Notes: a model not told the origin generated them from the letters alone. 64,000 bases of DNA from Orientallactaga sibirica (GCA_036365145.1 JAEOAD010000982.1:6412001-6476000); one strand, 5' to 3'; shown: positions 11,556 to 23,914, counted from the stretch's first letter. Numbers and translations are program-made.

Positions 11556-11722
11556 AGTTTTTTATTTTTTAGAGAGAATAAGAATGGGTGTGCCAGGGAC
11601 TCTTGCCACTACAAATGAACTCCAGGTGCATGTCACTTTGTGCATCCGGCTTTACATAGGTACTGGGTCATCAGGCTTTGCAAGCAAGTGCCTTTAACCA
11701 CTGACCCATCTTTTCAGCTCCC
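11556..11722 (-). mobile_element. DIP-like SINE (minus)
   Basis: AGAGAGAATAAGAATGGGTG to ACTGACCCATCTTTTCAGC; diverged head. Confidence 0.8.
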
Positions 11723-11840
11723 TAATCCAGTTTTCGTGGCACAGTGTTACATAAATTGAAGGCAGAATTAATGATACAAGTAAAATACTACTTGTTATGG
11801 TGACAATTCTACTGCTATTAGGAAGAATAAGAAATAGTGG

Positions 11841-12450
11841 GGCTGGAGAGATGGCTTAGCTATTAAGGCACTTGTCTGTGAAGCCTAAGGATCCAGGTTT
11901 GATTCCCCAGTACCCACATAAGCCAGATACACAAGGTGGCACATACATCTGGAGTTCATTTACAGTGGCTAGAGGCCCTGGTGCACCCATTCTCTCTCCC
12001 CCCCTTCTCTATCTGCCTCTCCCCAAATAAATAAATTAAATATTTTTTAAAAAAGAAGAAATAGTGATATAGCTCACTTGGTGAAGTATTTGCCTAGCAT
12101 GCAGGAAACCCTGGGTTTGATTCCCAGCGCTGCATAAATCAGGCATGATTGGGAAGGCCTATAATCACAGCACTCAGGAGGTAGAAACAGGAGGATCTAA
12201 AGTTCTAGGTCATCCTCAGCTACATAGAATTTATGGCCAGCTGAAATTTGTCTCAAAAAAAAAATGGGCTGTAGGGATGGTTTAGCATTTAAAGCACTTG
12301 CCTGCAAAGCCTAAGGACCCAGGTTCGAAACTCCAGGATCCACGTAAGCCAGATGCACATGGTGGCGCATGTGTCTGGAGTTCGTTTGCAGTGGTAGAAG
12401 CCCTGGCACATCCGTATTCTCTCTCTCTCTAATAAATAAATTAAAAAGAA
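11841..12450 (+). mobile_element. DIP, B4-like and DIP SINEs
   Basis: DIP at 11841-12050, ID+B1 composite (B4 type) at 12062-12262, DIP at 12264-12450. Confidence 0.8.
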
Positions 12451-13190
12451 AATAATAACATGAAGAAATTTATTAGAACACAACATTGAGAAGATTTATT
12501 TGCTCACATAACAATGGGCCTTTATTCCAGAGTGCAAGTAATTTGGCAATGACCATATAATCGGATTGTTGATATTTGCAAAATTAGGTGGTTCATTGAA
12601 TAATTGACACTTCCATGGTGATTAATATTTATACTGGGCTGCAACTTGGGGCAGAATGACCAGGGCAGTACTGGAATTGGGTCCTCAAAAGAACAGGTAG
12701 CCAAACAGAGGTGCTCTAATAACCAGCCAGTCTCTCCAGCAGATTCATTGTGTAAATTACCTTCCTCTCTGCTCAAAACACAGGTCTCTTCTGCTCAGCC
12801 TGGTAATCCTTTAAAACAGCAAATACACTTCCACAGAAAAACACTTGTCAGGGCTGCAGACAGAGCTAGGCGATAGGAGTCAGTGCATGCTTAGCATGTA
12901 CAAGGACCTGGTTTTCATCCACAGCACCAGAAGGAGAGAATTAAAAGGCACCTTTCAAAACAGTTAGTGGTAGGGACAACCTCTCCATCAATCTTGTCAC
13001 TTCTTGCATTACTAAAATCTGAAATCATAATTATGACAGTGCCTTCCACCAGGAATAGCTGGGCTACCTGCTATTTTCCAAAAGAAAAGCAGATAAAGCT
13101 GCAATCTCTTCCAGGGAGACCCAACACACACCTCCTGGACTTGTTTGTAGTACCCTTATTGTGGCTTACAATGTGTCCTAAAAAGGAAGA
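12451..13190. other. Repeat-poor intron segment
   Basis: Mostly unique A+T-rich sequence with an ID-like remnant near 12865-12935. Short open frames lack any recognisable domain. Confidence 0.55.
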
Positions 13191-13364
13191 AGCTGAATCC
13201 CAGCACTTACGAGTCGAAGACAAGAGGATTCCAAATTCTAGCCAGCCTGGGCCACAAAGCAAGACCCTGCCTCAAATACTAATTAAGATAAAATAAATAA
13301 ATGAAGAGGAAATTTTAAATTGAATGTCACCTAGACAACTATTCTGTAATAATCCTTATTCTTG

Positions 13365-13640
13365 AGCAACATGATGGTGCACACCTGTAATCCCATCACT
13401 CAGGAATCTGAGGGATCCCTGCTTCCAACCCTCTGGTGGCTGTTGGGACTAAGCATAGAAAATGTGCACTATCTATAGCCGGGCATGGTGTCGCACACCT
13501 GTAATCCCAGCACTCAGTAGGCAGAGGTAGGAGAATTGCCATGAGTTCGAGGCCACCCTGAGGCTTCATAGTGAATTCCAAGTCAGCCTGAGCTAGAGCA
13601 AAACCCTACCTCGAAAAACCAAAAAAAAAGAAAGAAAGAA
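13365..13640 (+). mobile_element. B1 SINEs
   Basis: An old B1 head at 13365-13420 and a complete B1 at 13478-13630. Confidence 0.8.
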
Positions 13641-13649
13641 GAGAGAGAG

Positions 13650-13731
13650 AGAGGAAGGAAGGAAGGAAGGAAGGAAGGAAGGAAGGAAGGAAGGAAGGAA
13701 GGAAGGAAGGAAGGAAGGAAGGAAGGAAGGA
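13650..13731 (+). repeat. GGAA microsatellite
   Basis: About 19 GGAA units grown from the tail of the preceding B1. Confidence 0.95.
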
Positions 13732-13734
13732 GAA

Positions 13735-14290
13735 GGAAAATGTGCACTGTTTGCTGGGAACCCTCAGGGAGGGATGAGGCCCAAGGGTGGCCCAGCCCAG
13801 ACCTGAGGCACCTTGGTACGCCTGCTCCAGGTGTGTACCAAGCACTGGGTAAAGAAGGGCTGGGTATGTACAGGGTGCACCATAACCTCTACAGAGCTCT
13901 CAAGAGCTACTTCTGCCCAGTGTGCGGTCCAGATCTAGGAGCCAAGACTCCAGTGACCAACCCCTGCTCATCCTGGCCTCCACTAGGCAGACGGGATGTA
14001 GGGAGGGTGAGGGAAGCAGCCTCTGCAGCCACACAGGTGCCATCTTCAGCCTCAAGGATATCTCCCCGTGGCAGTCAAAATGTACAGCCCCCATAGACTC
14101 AGGTGTGGTAGTAAAGCTTGTAACTTGGATCTCTATCAGCCTGGCTGCAGTAGGGGTCACTGGGGGTGGATCTGATTTCCACTCCCAATGCGTGCAGAGC
14201 AGTCTGAGTTCTGCCTGTGCGCCTGCTGCTTGTGGCAGTTTTCCTCTCTGTTTAGATTGATAGAAGCAGCTGATAGAAAGAATTTCCCCC
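13735..14290. other. Unclassified intron segment, moderately G+C-rich
   Basis: No known repeat recognised. Open frames on both strands (13740-14096 plus, 13900-14340 minus) show no known domain and no splice context. Confidence 0.5.
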
Positions 14291-14296
14291 TGGATC

Positions 14297-14673
14297 TGAA
14301 AGGGTGAAAGCAACCCCTTCGCATTGCTGGCAGAAATCACCCAACCAAGAGAAGCTTTTGGTGAAAAAAGGGTTTATTTTGGCTTACAGACTCGAGGGGA
14401 AGCTCCATGATGGCAGGGGAAACCAATGTCATGAGCAGTGGGTGGACATTACCCCTGGCCAACAACAGGTGGACAATAGCAACAGGAGAGCGTGCCAAAC
14501 ACTGGCAAAGGGAAACTGGCTATAATAAATAATAATAATTAATAATAATAATAAAACTGGCCTCAAACAATACACTGCCTCCAGGAGGTGTTAATTCCCA
14601 AATCTCCATCAGGTGGGAGCCCAGCATTCAGAATACCTAAGTTTATGGGGGACACCTGAATCCAACCACAACA
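14297..14673 (+). mobile_element. MaLR-type LTR, related to the one at 22773
   Basis: Contains GGTTTATTTTGGCTTACAGA, GGGGAAGCTCCATGATGGCA, an AAT-rich insert (14522-14556) and an end reading GGGGGACACCTGAATCCAAC. These align in order with the LTR at 22773-23164. Ends are approximate; no target duplication was found. Confidence 0.6.
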
Positions 14674-14690
14674 AAAGTCATGCACTATGG

Positions 14691-14955
14691 GCTGGAGAGA
14701 TGGCTTAGTGGTTCAGGTGCCTGCCTCCTAAGCCTAAGAACACTGGTTCCAATCTCCAGGTCCCACGTTTAGCCAGATGCAAAGTGACGCAAGGGCGCAA
14801 TGCAGCACTTGCCCAAAAGGGGACGCACACATCTGGATTTCGTTCTCAGCAGCTGAGAGACTGCTGGCGCGCCCATTCTCTATCTGTCTCCCTCTCCCTC
14901 TCTCTCTAAAAATAAAAAATAAAATAAAAATAAAAATAAATAAAAATTAAAAAGT
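14691..14955 (+). mobile_element. DIP-like SINE, long subfamily
   Basis: The head is normal, but the body carries an extra stretch GTGACGCAAGGGCGCAATGC and CATCTGGATTTCGTTCTCAGC, not found in ordinary copies. Flanked by AAAGTCATGCACTA on both sides. Similar to 35590-35862. Confidence 0.8.
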
Positions 14956-15114
14956 CATGCACTAATGTGCTCAAAGGCCCAGCTTGGAGCCTTGGTTCTC
15001 TTGATGGCCTAGTATAACCTTCAGCAGGACCCTTGGGCCTGTGCTCACATCTACAAACAGCCAAGCAAAAACTTCTGAAAGACTTATTACAAAATCAGGA
15101 CCAAAGAAAATGAA

Positions 15115-15230
15115 TAAAGATCTGGAATCCCAGCATTCAGGAGGCTAAGGCAGGAGTATCAGGAGGTTGAGACCAGCCTGAGTCACGTTTACACACATCC
15201 ATGATTCTGTCAGGGGAGGGGAGGGGAGGA
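15115..15230 (+). mobile_element. Old B1-like monomer
   Basis: GGAATCCCAGCATTCAGGAGGC followed by a GGGGA-rich tail. Confidence 0.6.
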
Positions 15231-15452
15231 GAGGAGAGGAAGGGTGGGTAATTCAAACAAAATTTTAAAACCCAACAATGCTATCAATGCCCCCCAAATC
15301 TGGAAACTTTAATCTGATTGTAGGTACCTGAAACAACCAGAAATCATCAAGGGAAGGTTTGCATTTTCTTTTGAAGTTGAGTGCTAGAAAGAGAAATTAA
15401 TGGGGCAAGAAAGGACAGCGAACTCCTTTCCAAAAAAAAAAAAAGCCCTAGG

Positions 15453-15600
15453 AGCCGGGCGTGGTGGTGCACATCTTTAATCCCAGCACTCAGGAGGCAG
15501 AGGTAGGAGGATCACTGAGTTCAAGGCCACCCTGAGACTAGATAGTGAATTCCAGGTCAGCCTGAGCTAGAGTGAGACCCTACCTTGAAAAAATTTACAA
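15453..15600 (+). mobile_element. B1 SINE
   Basis: Starts GCCGGGCGTGGTGGTGCAC and ends at CCTACCTTGAAAAAA. Confidence 0.9.
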
Positions 15601-16019
15601 AGCGGGGGGTAGAATCAACTCACAGGGAGCAAAGGGCATCCTCTACCACACCAATAGAAGAATGGAGGCTGGCATAGCTTCCACTTGGAGAGGGAAAATG
15701 CCCACCTTGTAAGAAGGTTAAGTCTATTTCCCTATGGCCCTATGGGTGAGGCCGACTCCACAGGGTCCAGAGCATTATGTTGCATACTGTGGAATGGGAA
15801 CAGAGAAAATCACCAGGTCCACTCCACAGGGCTGTTTAAGGAGGTCTACCAAGCAGGGACCCCTTGGGGGCTGACACTGTGAGAACCTATTAGCAACAAT
15901 TCAGAGAACAAGAGGACCTTGTCTAGGAGAATTTTCAGGACTCCAAGTGAGATGCTAAATTTGACAGGGACCTACATTGTAGTTGTGACTTAAATGCCCA
16001 GTGTTAAGATTTTTAAGGT

Positions 16020-17030
16020 GTTTGTTAGTGTGCTGACTCATGTTTGTAATCCTACCACATGGAGAAGGAGGCAGGAGAATCAGGATTTCAAGGCCAGCTT
16101 TAGCTACATAGGGAATCTGAGGAGATCCTAGACTACAGGAAGCCCTATTTCAAAAGGGGAGTGGGGGCTGGGAAAGGGCTCAACAAGTAAGAGCACTTGT
16201 TGCTCAAGCATGAGACCAGAGTTTGGATCTTCAGTCGCCAACACTCACATAAAATTAATTAATTATTTTTTTTTAAAGCTGGGCATGGATACTGGGCGTG
16301 ATGGCGCATGCCTTTAATCTCAGCACTTGGGAGGCAGAGGTAGGAGGACTGCCATGAGTTTGAGACCACTCTGAGACTATAGAGTGAATTCCAGGTCAGC
16401 CTGAGCTAGAGTGAGACCCTACCTCGAAAAAAAAAAAAAAGCAGGGCGTGGTGGTGCACGCCTTTAATCCCAGCACTCGGGAGGCAGAGGTAGGAGAATT
16501 GCCATGAGTTCGAGGCCACCCTGAGACTACATAGTGAATTCCAGGTCAGCCCGAACTAGAGTGAGACCCTACCTCGAAACCCCCCCCCAAAAAAAAAGCT
16601 GGGTATGGGCTGGGGAAATGGCTTAGCAGTTAAAGTGTTTGCCTGCGAAGCCTAAGGACCCACGTAAGCCAGATGCACAAGAGGGCACATTGTTTGCAGT
16701 GGCTGGAAGCTCTGGTGTGCCCATTTGCTCTTTCTCTCTGCTTCTTCCTCCCTCTCTCAAGTAAATAAATAAAAAGTAAAAAAGAATATTAAAAAAAGAA
16801 ATAAATAAAAAGCTGGGCATGGCTATGCACACCTGTAAACCTAGTGCTGAGAGGCGAAGAGACAGGAGGATCGCTAGGGCTCCCTAACAGCCAACCAATC
16901 TAACCCAAAAACAGGGAGCTCCAGGTTCAGTGAGACCATGTATCAGGGAAATAAGGCAGAAAGAGCAATAAAGGAGGGAAAGAAAGCAGGAGGGAGGAAG
17001 GGAAGGAGGGAGGGAAAAGAAAGTACTAGT
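16020..17030 (+). mobile_element. SINE cluster: old B1, B2/B3-like, two B1, DIP, B3-like
   Basis: Old B1 at 16020-16160; B2/B3-like at 16162-16262; B1 at 16290-16440 and 16442-16598; DIP at 16609-16808; B3-like at 16812-17030 with a GGGA-rich tail. Confidence 0.75.
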
Positions 17031-17189
17031 TTTAACTTTGCATAAAAAGGCCTCAAAGCTAGAATGACCAATCCTATTCTTTTATGAGGTGCAAGGTTCC
17101 TGTACACAGGGTATCACAAGCACTAGGCCTGTGTGTCTGTGTGTGTGTGTGGGGGTATGCAACAAGCTTGAAGCACAAGGAAAACACCC

Positions 17190-17640
17190 AAGAGAACGGA
17201 AAATGAACACAAAGAAAATAAGTGAAGGTTCAGAGCAGCACAGTTCACAGTAGCCAAAATGCAAGTGGAAAGAGCCCAAATACCCATGAACAGAGAAAGG
17301 GGTAAACGCCACGTGTGCAGCATACATGTTCGGCATGAGGATGCGGTGCTCAGCCACAGGAAGGAGGGAAGCAGTGGCACATGCAGTGAAAGAAATCAGC
17401 ACAAAGGACCACATACGTGATCCCCCTTTTATGAAATACCCAAACTAGGCAAACTCATGCAGATGGGAGAAATAAAATAGCTTAGTGGATGGCATAGGTT
17501 GGGGGCAGAGTGAGGCTACTAGTGGAGGAACAGAATTTCTTTTGGGTGATGAAAATGTTAAAGCATTAAAAGTTGACAACTGCACAACTCAGTGAATAAA
17601 AAATCCCCACTAAACTGTGTATTTTAAAGGCAGAAAACAG
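17190..17640 (+). mobile_element. Old mammalian L1 (L1M-type) 3' end
   Basis: Fragments such as CACAGTTCACAGTAGCCAAA, TTTTATGAAATACCCAAACTAGGC, GGGTGATGAAAATGTTAAAG and TTGACAACTGCACAACTC (in separate blocks) follow the order of ancient L1M elements shared by placental mammals. Heavily diverged. Confidence 0.7.
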
Positions 17641-17641
17641 C

Positions 17642-18505
17642 AGATGGCATGTGGTCCTAGGTCCTGGGGAGACCGAGGTAAAAGGATCACTTGAGCCCAG
17701 GAATTAGAGGCTAGCCTAAGCAATTGACATAGCATGATTCCATCTTAGAAAAACAAGAGAAAAAAAGGCAGAAAGTGAATATTGTGGTAGGTAATATCAA
17801 TTTTTCATATTTAAAAAAAAACCTTGCTGGGTGTGGTGGCGCACGCCTTTAATCCCAGCACTCGGGAGGTAGAGGTAGGAGGATCGCTGTGTGTTCAAGG
17901 CCACCCTGAGACTACCTAGTGAATTCCAGGTCAGCCTGAGCTAAAGTGAGACCCTACCTCGAAAAACAAACAAACAAACAAAAAAAAACCTTAAATTGTG
18001 TGTGGTGGCACATGCCTTTAATCCCAGCACTTCTGAAGCAGAGGTAGGAGGATCACCATGAGTTCAAGGCCAGCGTAAGACTACATAATAAATTCCAGGT
18101 CGGCCTGGAATAAAGCAAGATCCTACCTTGAAAAACCAAAAACTCAAGGGTGGTCTGGGGAAATGACTCAGTAAAGGTATTCGCTTGCAAGCTTGATAAC
18201 CCAAGTTTAATTCCCCTACACCCATATTAGAGCTGGATACAAAGTGGCACATGTGTATGTGATCCAATGCGCCTAGGGTAATGGGAGGTGTGGCTAGGAG
18301 AATCTGGAAGCTCACTGGCCAGCAGACTGGCACACACATGGGGGGAAGGTTGACAAAGGAGACGGTTTCAAGCAAAAGGTTCACACTTATAATTATACCA
18401 GCACTCAGGAGACTGAGATAGAAGGATAGCTGTGAGTTTGAGGATAGCCTCGGCTAGAGTGAGTTCCAGGTCAAAGCCAGGGCTAGAGTGAGGCCCTGCC
18501 GAAGG
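17642..18505 (+). mobile_element. B1 and B3-like SINE cluster
   Basis: Old B1 at 17642-17770, B1 at 17824-17990, B1 at 17996-18140, B3-like at 18152-18340, degraded B1 at 18375-18500. Confidence 0.75.
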
Positions 18506-18612
18506 AAGGAAGGAAGGAAGGAAGGAAGGAAGGAAGGAAGGAAGGAAGGGAAGGGAGGAGGAGGGGAGGGAAGGAAGGAAGGAAGGAAGGAAGGAAGGAA
18601 GGAAGGAAGGAA
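18501..18612 (+). repeat. GGAA microsatellite, interrupted
   Basis: Two GGAA runs separated by GGGAAGGGAGGAGGAGGGGAGG. It continues the tail of a degraded B1. Confidence 0.95.
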
Positions 18613-18613
18613 G

Positions 18614-19035
18614 AAACTCAAAGAAAAAGAAATGCAAAATGAGCAAGAGCGCTGCTTTCTTGGTGAACCTGACACCAGCACAAGGCTGAAAGAGATGGAC
18701 AAAGAGAACATTCAACTCCTACTAACGCAGATATCCAGAGACACAGAAGCTCCCTAGACCTCATCACTGAAGTAGAACTAAAATGAACCCAACGTGGCTT
18801 AGGGAAATTTGCGGAAAAGAGGGGGCGGAAAGATTGTTAGAGCCACAAGTTGGGTCATTATGTACACAGACATTGCCTCTTCCCCATAACTGATGGCTAC
18901 CCCCGCAATGCACGACCCACATTCCCCAACGAGGAGGGTCCCTTCGGAGGGGGGAGGACAGTGAGGAGGCTATCAAAGGCACCAACATGAATGTACTCAC
19001 ATTATGAGCATAACTAATAAATAAAATAAAAAGAA
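18614..19035 (+). mobile_element. Rodent L1 3' UTR fragment
   Basis: GCGGAAAAGAGGGGGCGGAAAG at 18811 onward, ATGAACCCAACGTGGCTTAG before it, and an AATAAATAAAATAAAAA tail. The same core appears in the L1 at 7630-8696. Confidence 0.75.
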
Positions 19036-19283
19036 ATGCAAGTAGGCCTCGTTCCTTCCCCAGCCACTCCAAGGAAAGAAACTCAGACACCACACAGTAT
19101 ACTTTCATCTGAGAAAGTGCAGGACAACCATAGTTCCTACAAGACACACTAGAACAGCCAGAGATCAGAATGCTGTCAGGGCTGCAAGGTCAGGAAGGAG
19201 TGGAAATTGTGTCAATCCTTGGGACAACCCTCCCCACAGTGCCTGGCCAGGCCTTGTTCATGGCAGAAGCTCAGTTACCTGGG

Positions 19284-19542
19284 ACCAGGAAGGTAGCTGA
19301 TAAGCAAAGCGCTTGCTGTACAAGCACGTGAACCTGAGTTCAATCCCCAGGACCCACATTAAAAAAAAAAAACAGGCATGGTGGTGCAAGCCCAGCACTG
19401 GGGAGGCAAAAATAGGAGACTCCTGGGGCTCCCTGGCCAGCCAGTCTAGCCTAATGGGTATAGATCCTGGCTCACTAACAGCGGAGCATGTTCCTGAGGA
19501 CTGACACCAGCGGTTGTCCTCTGGCCTCCACACACATGTATG

Positions 19543-19573
<31 letters not shown>

Positions 19574-19574
19574 C
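19284..19574 (+). mobile_element. B3-like SINE with CA repeat
   Basis: tRNA-like head (AAGCGCTTGCTGTACAAGCA), middle GGGGCTCCCTGGCCAGCCAG, and a CA microsatellite at 19547-19574. Confidence 0.7.
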
Positions 19575-19908
19575 CCTCAGTTACCTGTACTCAAGTATGA
19601 CTCACAATCGGATTCTGTTCACTACATGCTTACTTGGCCATGCCCTTCCCTGCGCCACAACCTCCCCTGCGCAACGTCCTCCTCCCATGACTGTGACTTC
19701 AGTAGCAAGTAACACAGGGAAACACTGAGCCCAATAAAAAGCAGGCAGCCCAAGGGAACTGGAAATGAAAACCAAATGCTCCCTGGCCCCTCTCTCCAGA
19801 GCTATCTCAACAGCAGGGCTTCCTTTAGACATGAATGATGTGTCTTTTCCCGGCACAACATCACCATGCTACCTTCAATTTGGAAAAGAACAAACGAACT
19901 AGTCTCGG

Positions 19909-20125
19909 GCCTGGAGAGATGGCTTAGCAGTTAAGCGTTTGCCTGTGAAGCCTAAGAACCCCGGTTCAAGGCTCAACTCCCCAGGACCCACGTAAGCCAG
20001 ATGCACAAGGGGGTGCACACATCTGGAGTTCGTTTGCAGTGGCTGGAGGCCCTGGCACACCCATTCTCTCTCTGTCTGCCTCTTTGTTGCTCTCAAATAA
20101 ATAAAAAATAAACAAAAAAATTTAG
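19909..20125 (+). mobile_element. DIP-like SINE
   Basis: GGCCTGGAGAGATGGCTTAG to AATAAATAAAAAATAAAC. Confidence 0.9.
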
Positions 20126-20189
20126 AAAAGGAGAACTAGTCTCTTGCATCTCAGGAGTCTAACAGAGTCTTCATAATCTGCTGCCCTTT

Positions 20190-20365
20190 CCCTCAGTCCC
20201 TATTGGTGGTTCTGGAGATTGAAACGAGGCCCCTATGAATGCCAAGTATTCCACCACTCTCAACAGAGTCTCACTATATAGCCCAGGCTGACCTCAAAAC
20301 TCAGGATCCTTCTGCTGCAGTCTCCCAAATACTGGGACTAAAGGCATGAGCCACCACATCTGATG
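20190..20365 (-). mobile_element. B4-like SINE (minus)
   Basis: ID-like and B1-like parts joined in reverse (GGTTCTGGAGATTGAAACGA, then GTCTCACTATATAGCCCAGG). Confidence 0.6.
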
Positions 20366-21569
20366 CTGACAAAGCCTTGTTTTCTAGAAACACCTGAGGT
20401 CTTTCCTTCAGTCTAGGCAGTGTCATAGCCTCCTCACAGGTCTGCTTGGCCCAGGCTCAAGGGAGTGGTGCCCTGGGTGGTGGGCTTGGTCCTGTGTTCT
20501 CTGGCCTTTGTCCCCAAATCCCCATAACTGAAACAATTCTGCAGTATACCAATGTCCTTATCAGGACCATTGCATGGACAGCAACCATACAAGCGCCTTT
20601 TCATAAGCCAGCTTTCCTGCTCCATGGGCCAATGTCCTGCACCTATCAGATCTCTACTAAGTCCATTATGTGCTAGGCATGATCATAGGACTGGCTCTAG
20701 CCTACTGAGGTCATCCATGATCACATGGGGGTACAGACCTTCACAAGGTTACATGAGGTAAACTGACAAAGGAAGGGGTGCAACTCCCTTACCTGAACCC
20801 TATAAAGAAGTGGACCCCAGCACGACAAGAGCAATGTCTCCCATTGACCTGTCATCTGACCACCTGGTGTGTGTGCATCAAGGGACCAACAAAAAGACCA
20901 ACTCCCAACTGTCCCAGGGGCTTCGGCTCAGCTAGGCCCCATTGCTATCTGCCTATTTCTCTGTCTGAATCAGTGATCCATCCATCTATCCATTGGTTGA
21001 GATTTGGCCCTGCTCTTTTGCTTCTGCAGCTGGATTCAAACCAGCAGTAGCCTGACTCTATCCCTACTTCCTGCAGACCTCCAGCCACATAAGTTTTCTG
21101 ACTCAACAGGGACTCCTTTTTGCATCTCTATCTTGCCCCTCAGTCCTCTTTGAGCTCTGTCCTGGCCTCTCAACCCCTTTACAGTCATTCTGTAACCCAG
21201 ATAGACAGATGATTGATAGATATATAGATAGATAGACTAACTTACTGTGTGATGTGTAATGTGTGATCTAAGAGTAATTAAGGCTGGAATAAAAGAACCT
21301 GTGTTTGCCTCTACCAGGGCTATTACGGAACGTGGAAGTATCTAGCAAATTACTGCTATTGAAAAGGCCAAACCTTGTGACTTTACTGTTACCCAATAAA
21401 TTCTAATCCTGTGCAAAGACACAAGTTGTCTATGTTTCTGACACTGTGTGCTCCTGCTGTGTGTGAAGGGCCTCAGGAACAAGGGCCATCCCAGAGAATA
21501 CAAGCTGTGGCTGCACATGGGAGACTTGAGAATTGTTCATTCAAACATTTTATTTCCAGAAGGCACAGA
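20366..21569. other. Repeat-poor intron segment
   Basis: About 1.2 kb without SINEs; a short GATA-type repeat (TAGATAGATA) near 21200-21235. No exon recognised. Confidence 0.55.
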
Positions 21570-21705
21570 AGAAGCTGGGTGTGGTGGCTCATACATGTAA
21601 TCTAAGCACTCAAAAGGCAAAGCCAAGAAGCCAAGAAGATTGCTGTAGCCAGCCAAGGCTACAGAGCAAAGACTCTGGCTCAAAAAAGAAAAAAAAGAAA
21701 GAGAG
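21570..21705 (+). mobile_element. Old B1 SINE
   Basis: GCTGGGTGTGGTGGCTCATAC to a GAGAGA tail. Confidence 0.65.
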
Positions 21706-22392
21706 AGAGAGAGAAGAAAACACAAGACAGACCACCTAGACGTGCAAGAAAAGCCCTTGGAGAGAAATCAACATTCCAGAAGAATACAAAGGAAATGAGC
21801 CCGTAAGAGGCCACTGTGAAAAGCAGAAAGAAAAAAGAAACAATAAGTTTTCATGTGAGGTATTCATCTTTTTCAGAACTGCAATTACAGCACGGGTAAT
21901 TTGAGAATGAAATGCCTGTAAAAACACAGTGAGTTCCAGCTGGTCACGAGGGCACATGGAGACATATCCCTGGGAGCCAGCAGAGAATGCAAAATGCATC
22001 TCTGTGGTAGAAATTTCACAACTATGCAGAGTGGTATGCAGCTTTAATTACTTTGCTCTGAAGCACCAGTCACTGAAAATGGAGTGGGGGAGCTCCCAGC
22101 TAACCCTAAGAGGATGAGTTGTGTCAAATCTCTACTGTTAAATCAACACAAAATAAATATGACTGGGGTAGCAGCAAACAGACCTTTCGAAGTCCAGATG
22201 TTTTCTCTCCAAACTTTCATTCAAGTTCAGGTCCTCTATGCACAGTGAAAATGTTAAGGAAAACTGCACATACAAAAACAGCACATTGTTGTTTTAAAGA
22301 CTGACATATTTGATCAACCTACTCAGTTTTCCAGAAGTTAGACTGTTTTTTTTAATACACCTATGTAGAAAAAGCTGTTATAAATTAATGCA
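21706..22392. other. Repeat-poor intron segment
   Basis: About 690 bp of apparently unique sequence; contains an octamer-like ATGCAAAAT near 21988. Confidence 0.5.
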
Positions 22393-22614
22393 GGAATGGA
22401 GAGATGGCTTAGAGGTTAAAGCACTTGCCAGCAAAGCCAAAGGACCCAGGTTCGATTCACCAGTACCTACACAAAGTCAGATGTACAAGATGGTGCATGC
22501 ATTTGGAGATCATTTGCAGTGGCTAGAAGCCCTGACACACCCATTCTTTCTCTCTCTCTTTGTCTCTCTGCCTTTCTCTGTCTCTCTCTCTCAAATAAAT
22601 AAATATTTTTTTTA
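22393..22614 (+). mobile_element. DIP-like SINE
   Basis: AATGGAGAGATGGCTTAGAG to CTCTCTCTCAAATAAATAAA. Confidence 0.85.
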
Positions 22615-22623
22615 AAAAAATTC

Positions 22624-23222
22624 AGGGCTGCAGAGATGACTTAGCAGTTAAGGTGCTTGCCTGTGAAGCCTAAGAACCCAGGTTTGATTCCCCAGTAGCA
22701 TAAGCCAGATGCACAAGGTGACACATGCACCTGGGGTTCATTTTCAGTGGCTGGAGGCCCTGGCTCACCCTCTGTAGCAGACAGCTTCAGGTTCGCTGAG
22801 ATGAACTTCCAGACCAGGCACAGTTATGGACGAAGGGATATTATTTATTGAAGCTTACAGATCCAGGGGAAGTTCCATAAAGGCAGTAGAAGCAGCCTGC
22901 GTTCACAGGGCCAAGCAGAGAGAGAAAAAGCCAACCAGCCACCACAGCACACAGAGCAAAACTACTGCCAAAAGGTCACACAGCACACTTTAGGAACTCC
23001 TGCTAGGCACATTTGCATATCTTTACAATGGAATCTCAAGCCCACACCATTAACACCTTAAGACCGGCCCCCAGTGACATTGCCTCTAGCAAGGTGATTG
23101 CAGATGCAAACTATAACTAATAAAACACTGAATATATTGGGGGACATATATTCAAACTACCACACCCTCTCTCTCTCTCTTTCTCTCTCAAATAAATGAA
23201 TAAAATTAAACTATTTCTTTAA
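22624..23222 (+). mobile_element. DIP-like SINE split by an LTR
   Basis: Halves 22624-22772 and 23165-23215 join across the LTR; the second half is the CT-rich and AAATAAATGAAT tail. Confidence 0.85.
22773..23164 (+). mobile_element. MaLR/ERVL-type LTR inserted in a DIP SINE, 5-bp target duplication
   Basis: A 392-bp element starting TGTAGCAGAC and ending AACTACCACA, flanked by CCCTC on both sides (22768-22772 and 23165-23169). It lies inside the CT-rich tail of a DIP SINE. AATAAA near 23118 gives plus orientation. Length, 5-bp duplication and the ending motif (GGGGGACAT...TTCAAACTACCACA) fit class III MaLR LTRs. Confidence 0.8.
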
Positions 23223-23233
23223 AAGATTAATTC

Positions 23234-23914
23234 AGAGCTAGAGAAATGGCTCAGTGGTTAAAGGCACTTGCATGCAAAGCCTGACACCCAGGGACGATTC
23301 CCTAGTACCCAAGTAAAGCCAGATGCACAAAGTGGTGCATGCACCTGAATTCCTTTGTAGCAGTAGGAGGCCCTGGCACACCCATTCTCTTTCTCTCCCC
23401 CAAATAAATTTGCCCTTGGCGTGATGGTTCAGCAGTTAAGAGCTTGCTGTACAAACATGAGAACCTGAGCTTGATCCCTAGCACCCATGTAAAAGGCCCA
23501 GGCATGGCAATGCATGCCCATAACCTCAAAACTTAGGGGAGAAGCCGGGCGTGGTGGCGCACGCCTTTAATCCCAGCACTCGGGAGGCAGAGGTAGGAGG
23601 ATCACTGAGAGTTCAAGGCCACCCTGAGACTATATAGTGAATTCCAGGTCAGCCTGGACCAGAGTGAGACCCTACCTCGAAAAACAAACAAACAAAACAG
23701 TGGGAGAGATAGGAGCATGCCTGGGGCTCCATGGTCAGCCAGTCTAACTGAAAAACTGAGAGCTCCAAGTTCAGTGAGAGACTATCTCAGGGAAATATGG
23801 CAGAAGACTAATAGAGGACAGGAGGACACTCTTTCCTTTGGTCTCTGCACACATGGGCATGGGGCACACAAATCTCCACATACATGTAACACATACATAC
23901 ACACACACACACAC
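23234..23914 (+). mobile_element. DIP, then a B3-like SINE split by B1, then CA repeat
   Basis: DIP at 23234-23410; B3-like at 23412-23542 and 23699-23890 interrupted by a complete B1 at 23543-23698; CA repeat at 23893-23914. Confidence 0.75.

Noticed and set aside
18368..18757. Open frames with long Glu-Gly-Arg-Lys or Leu-Pro-Ser-Phe repeats
   Set aside because: Translation of a GGAA microsatellite.
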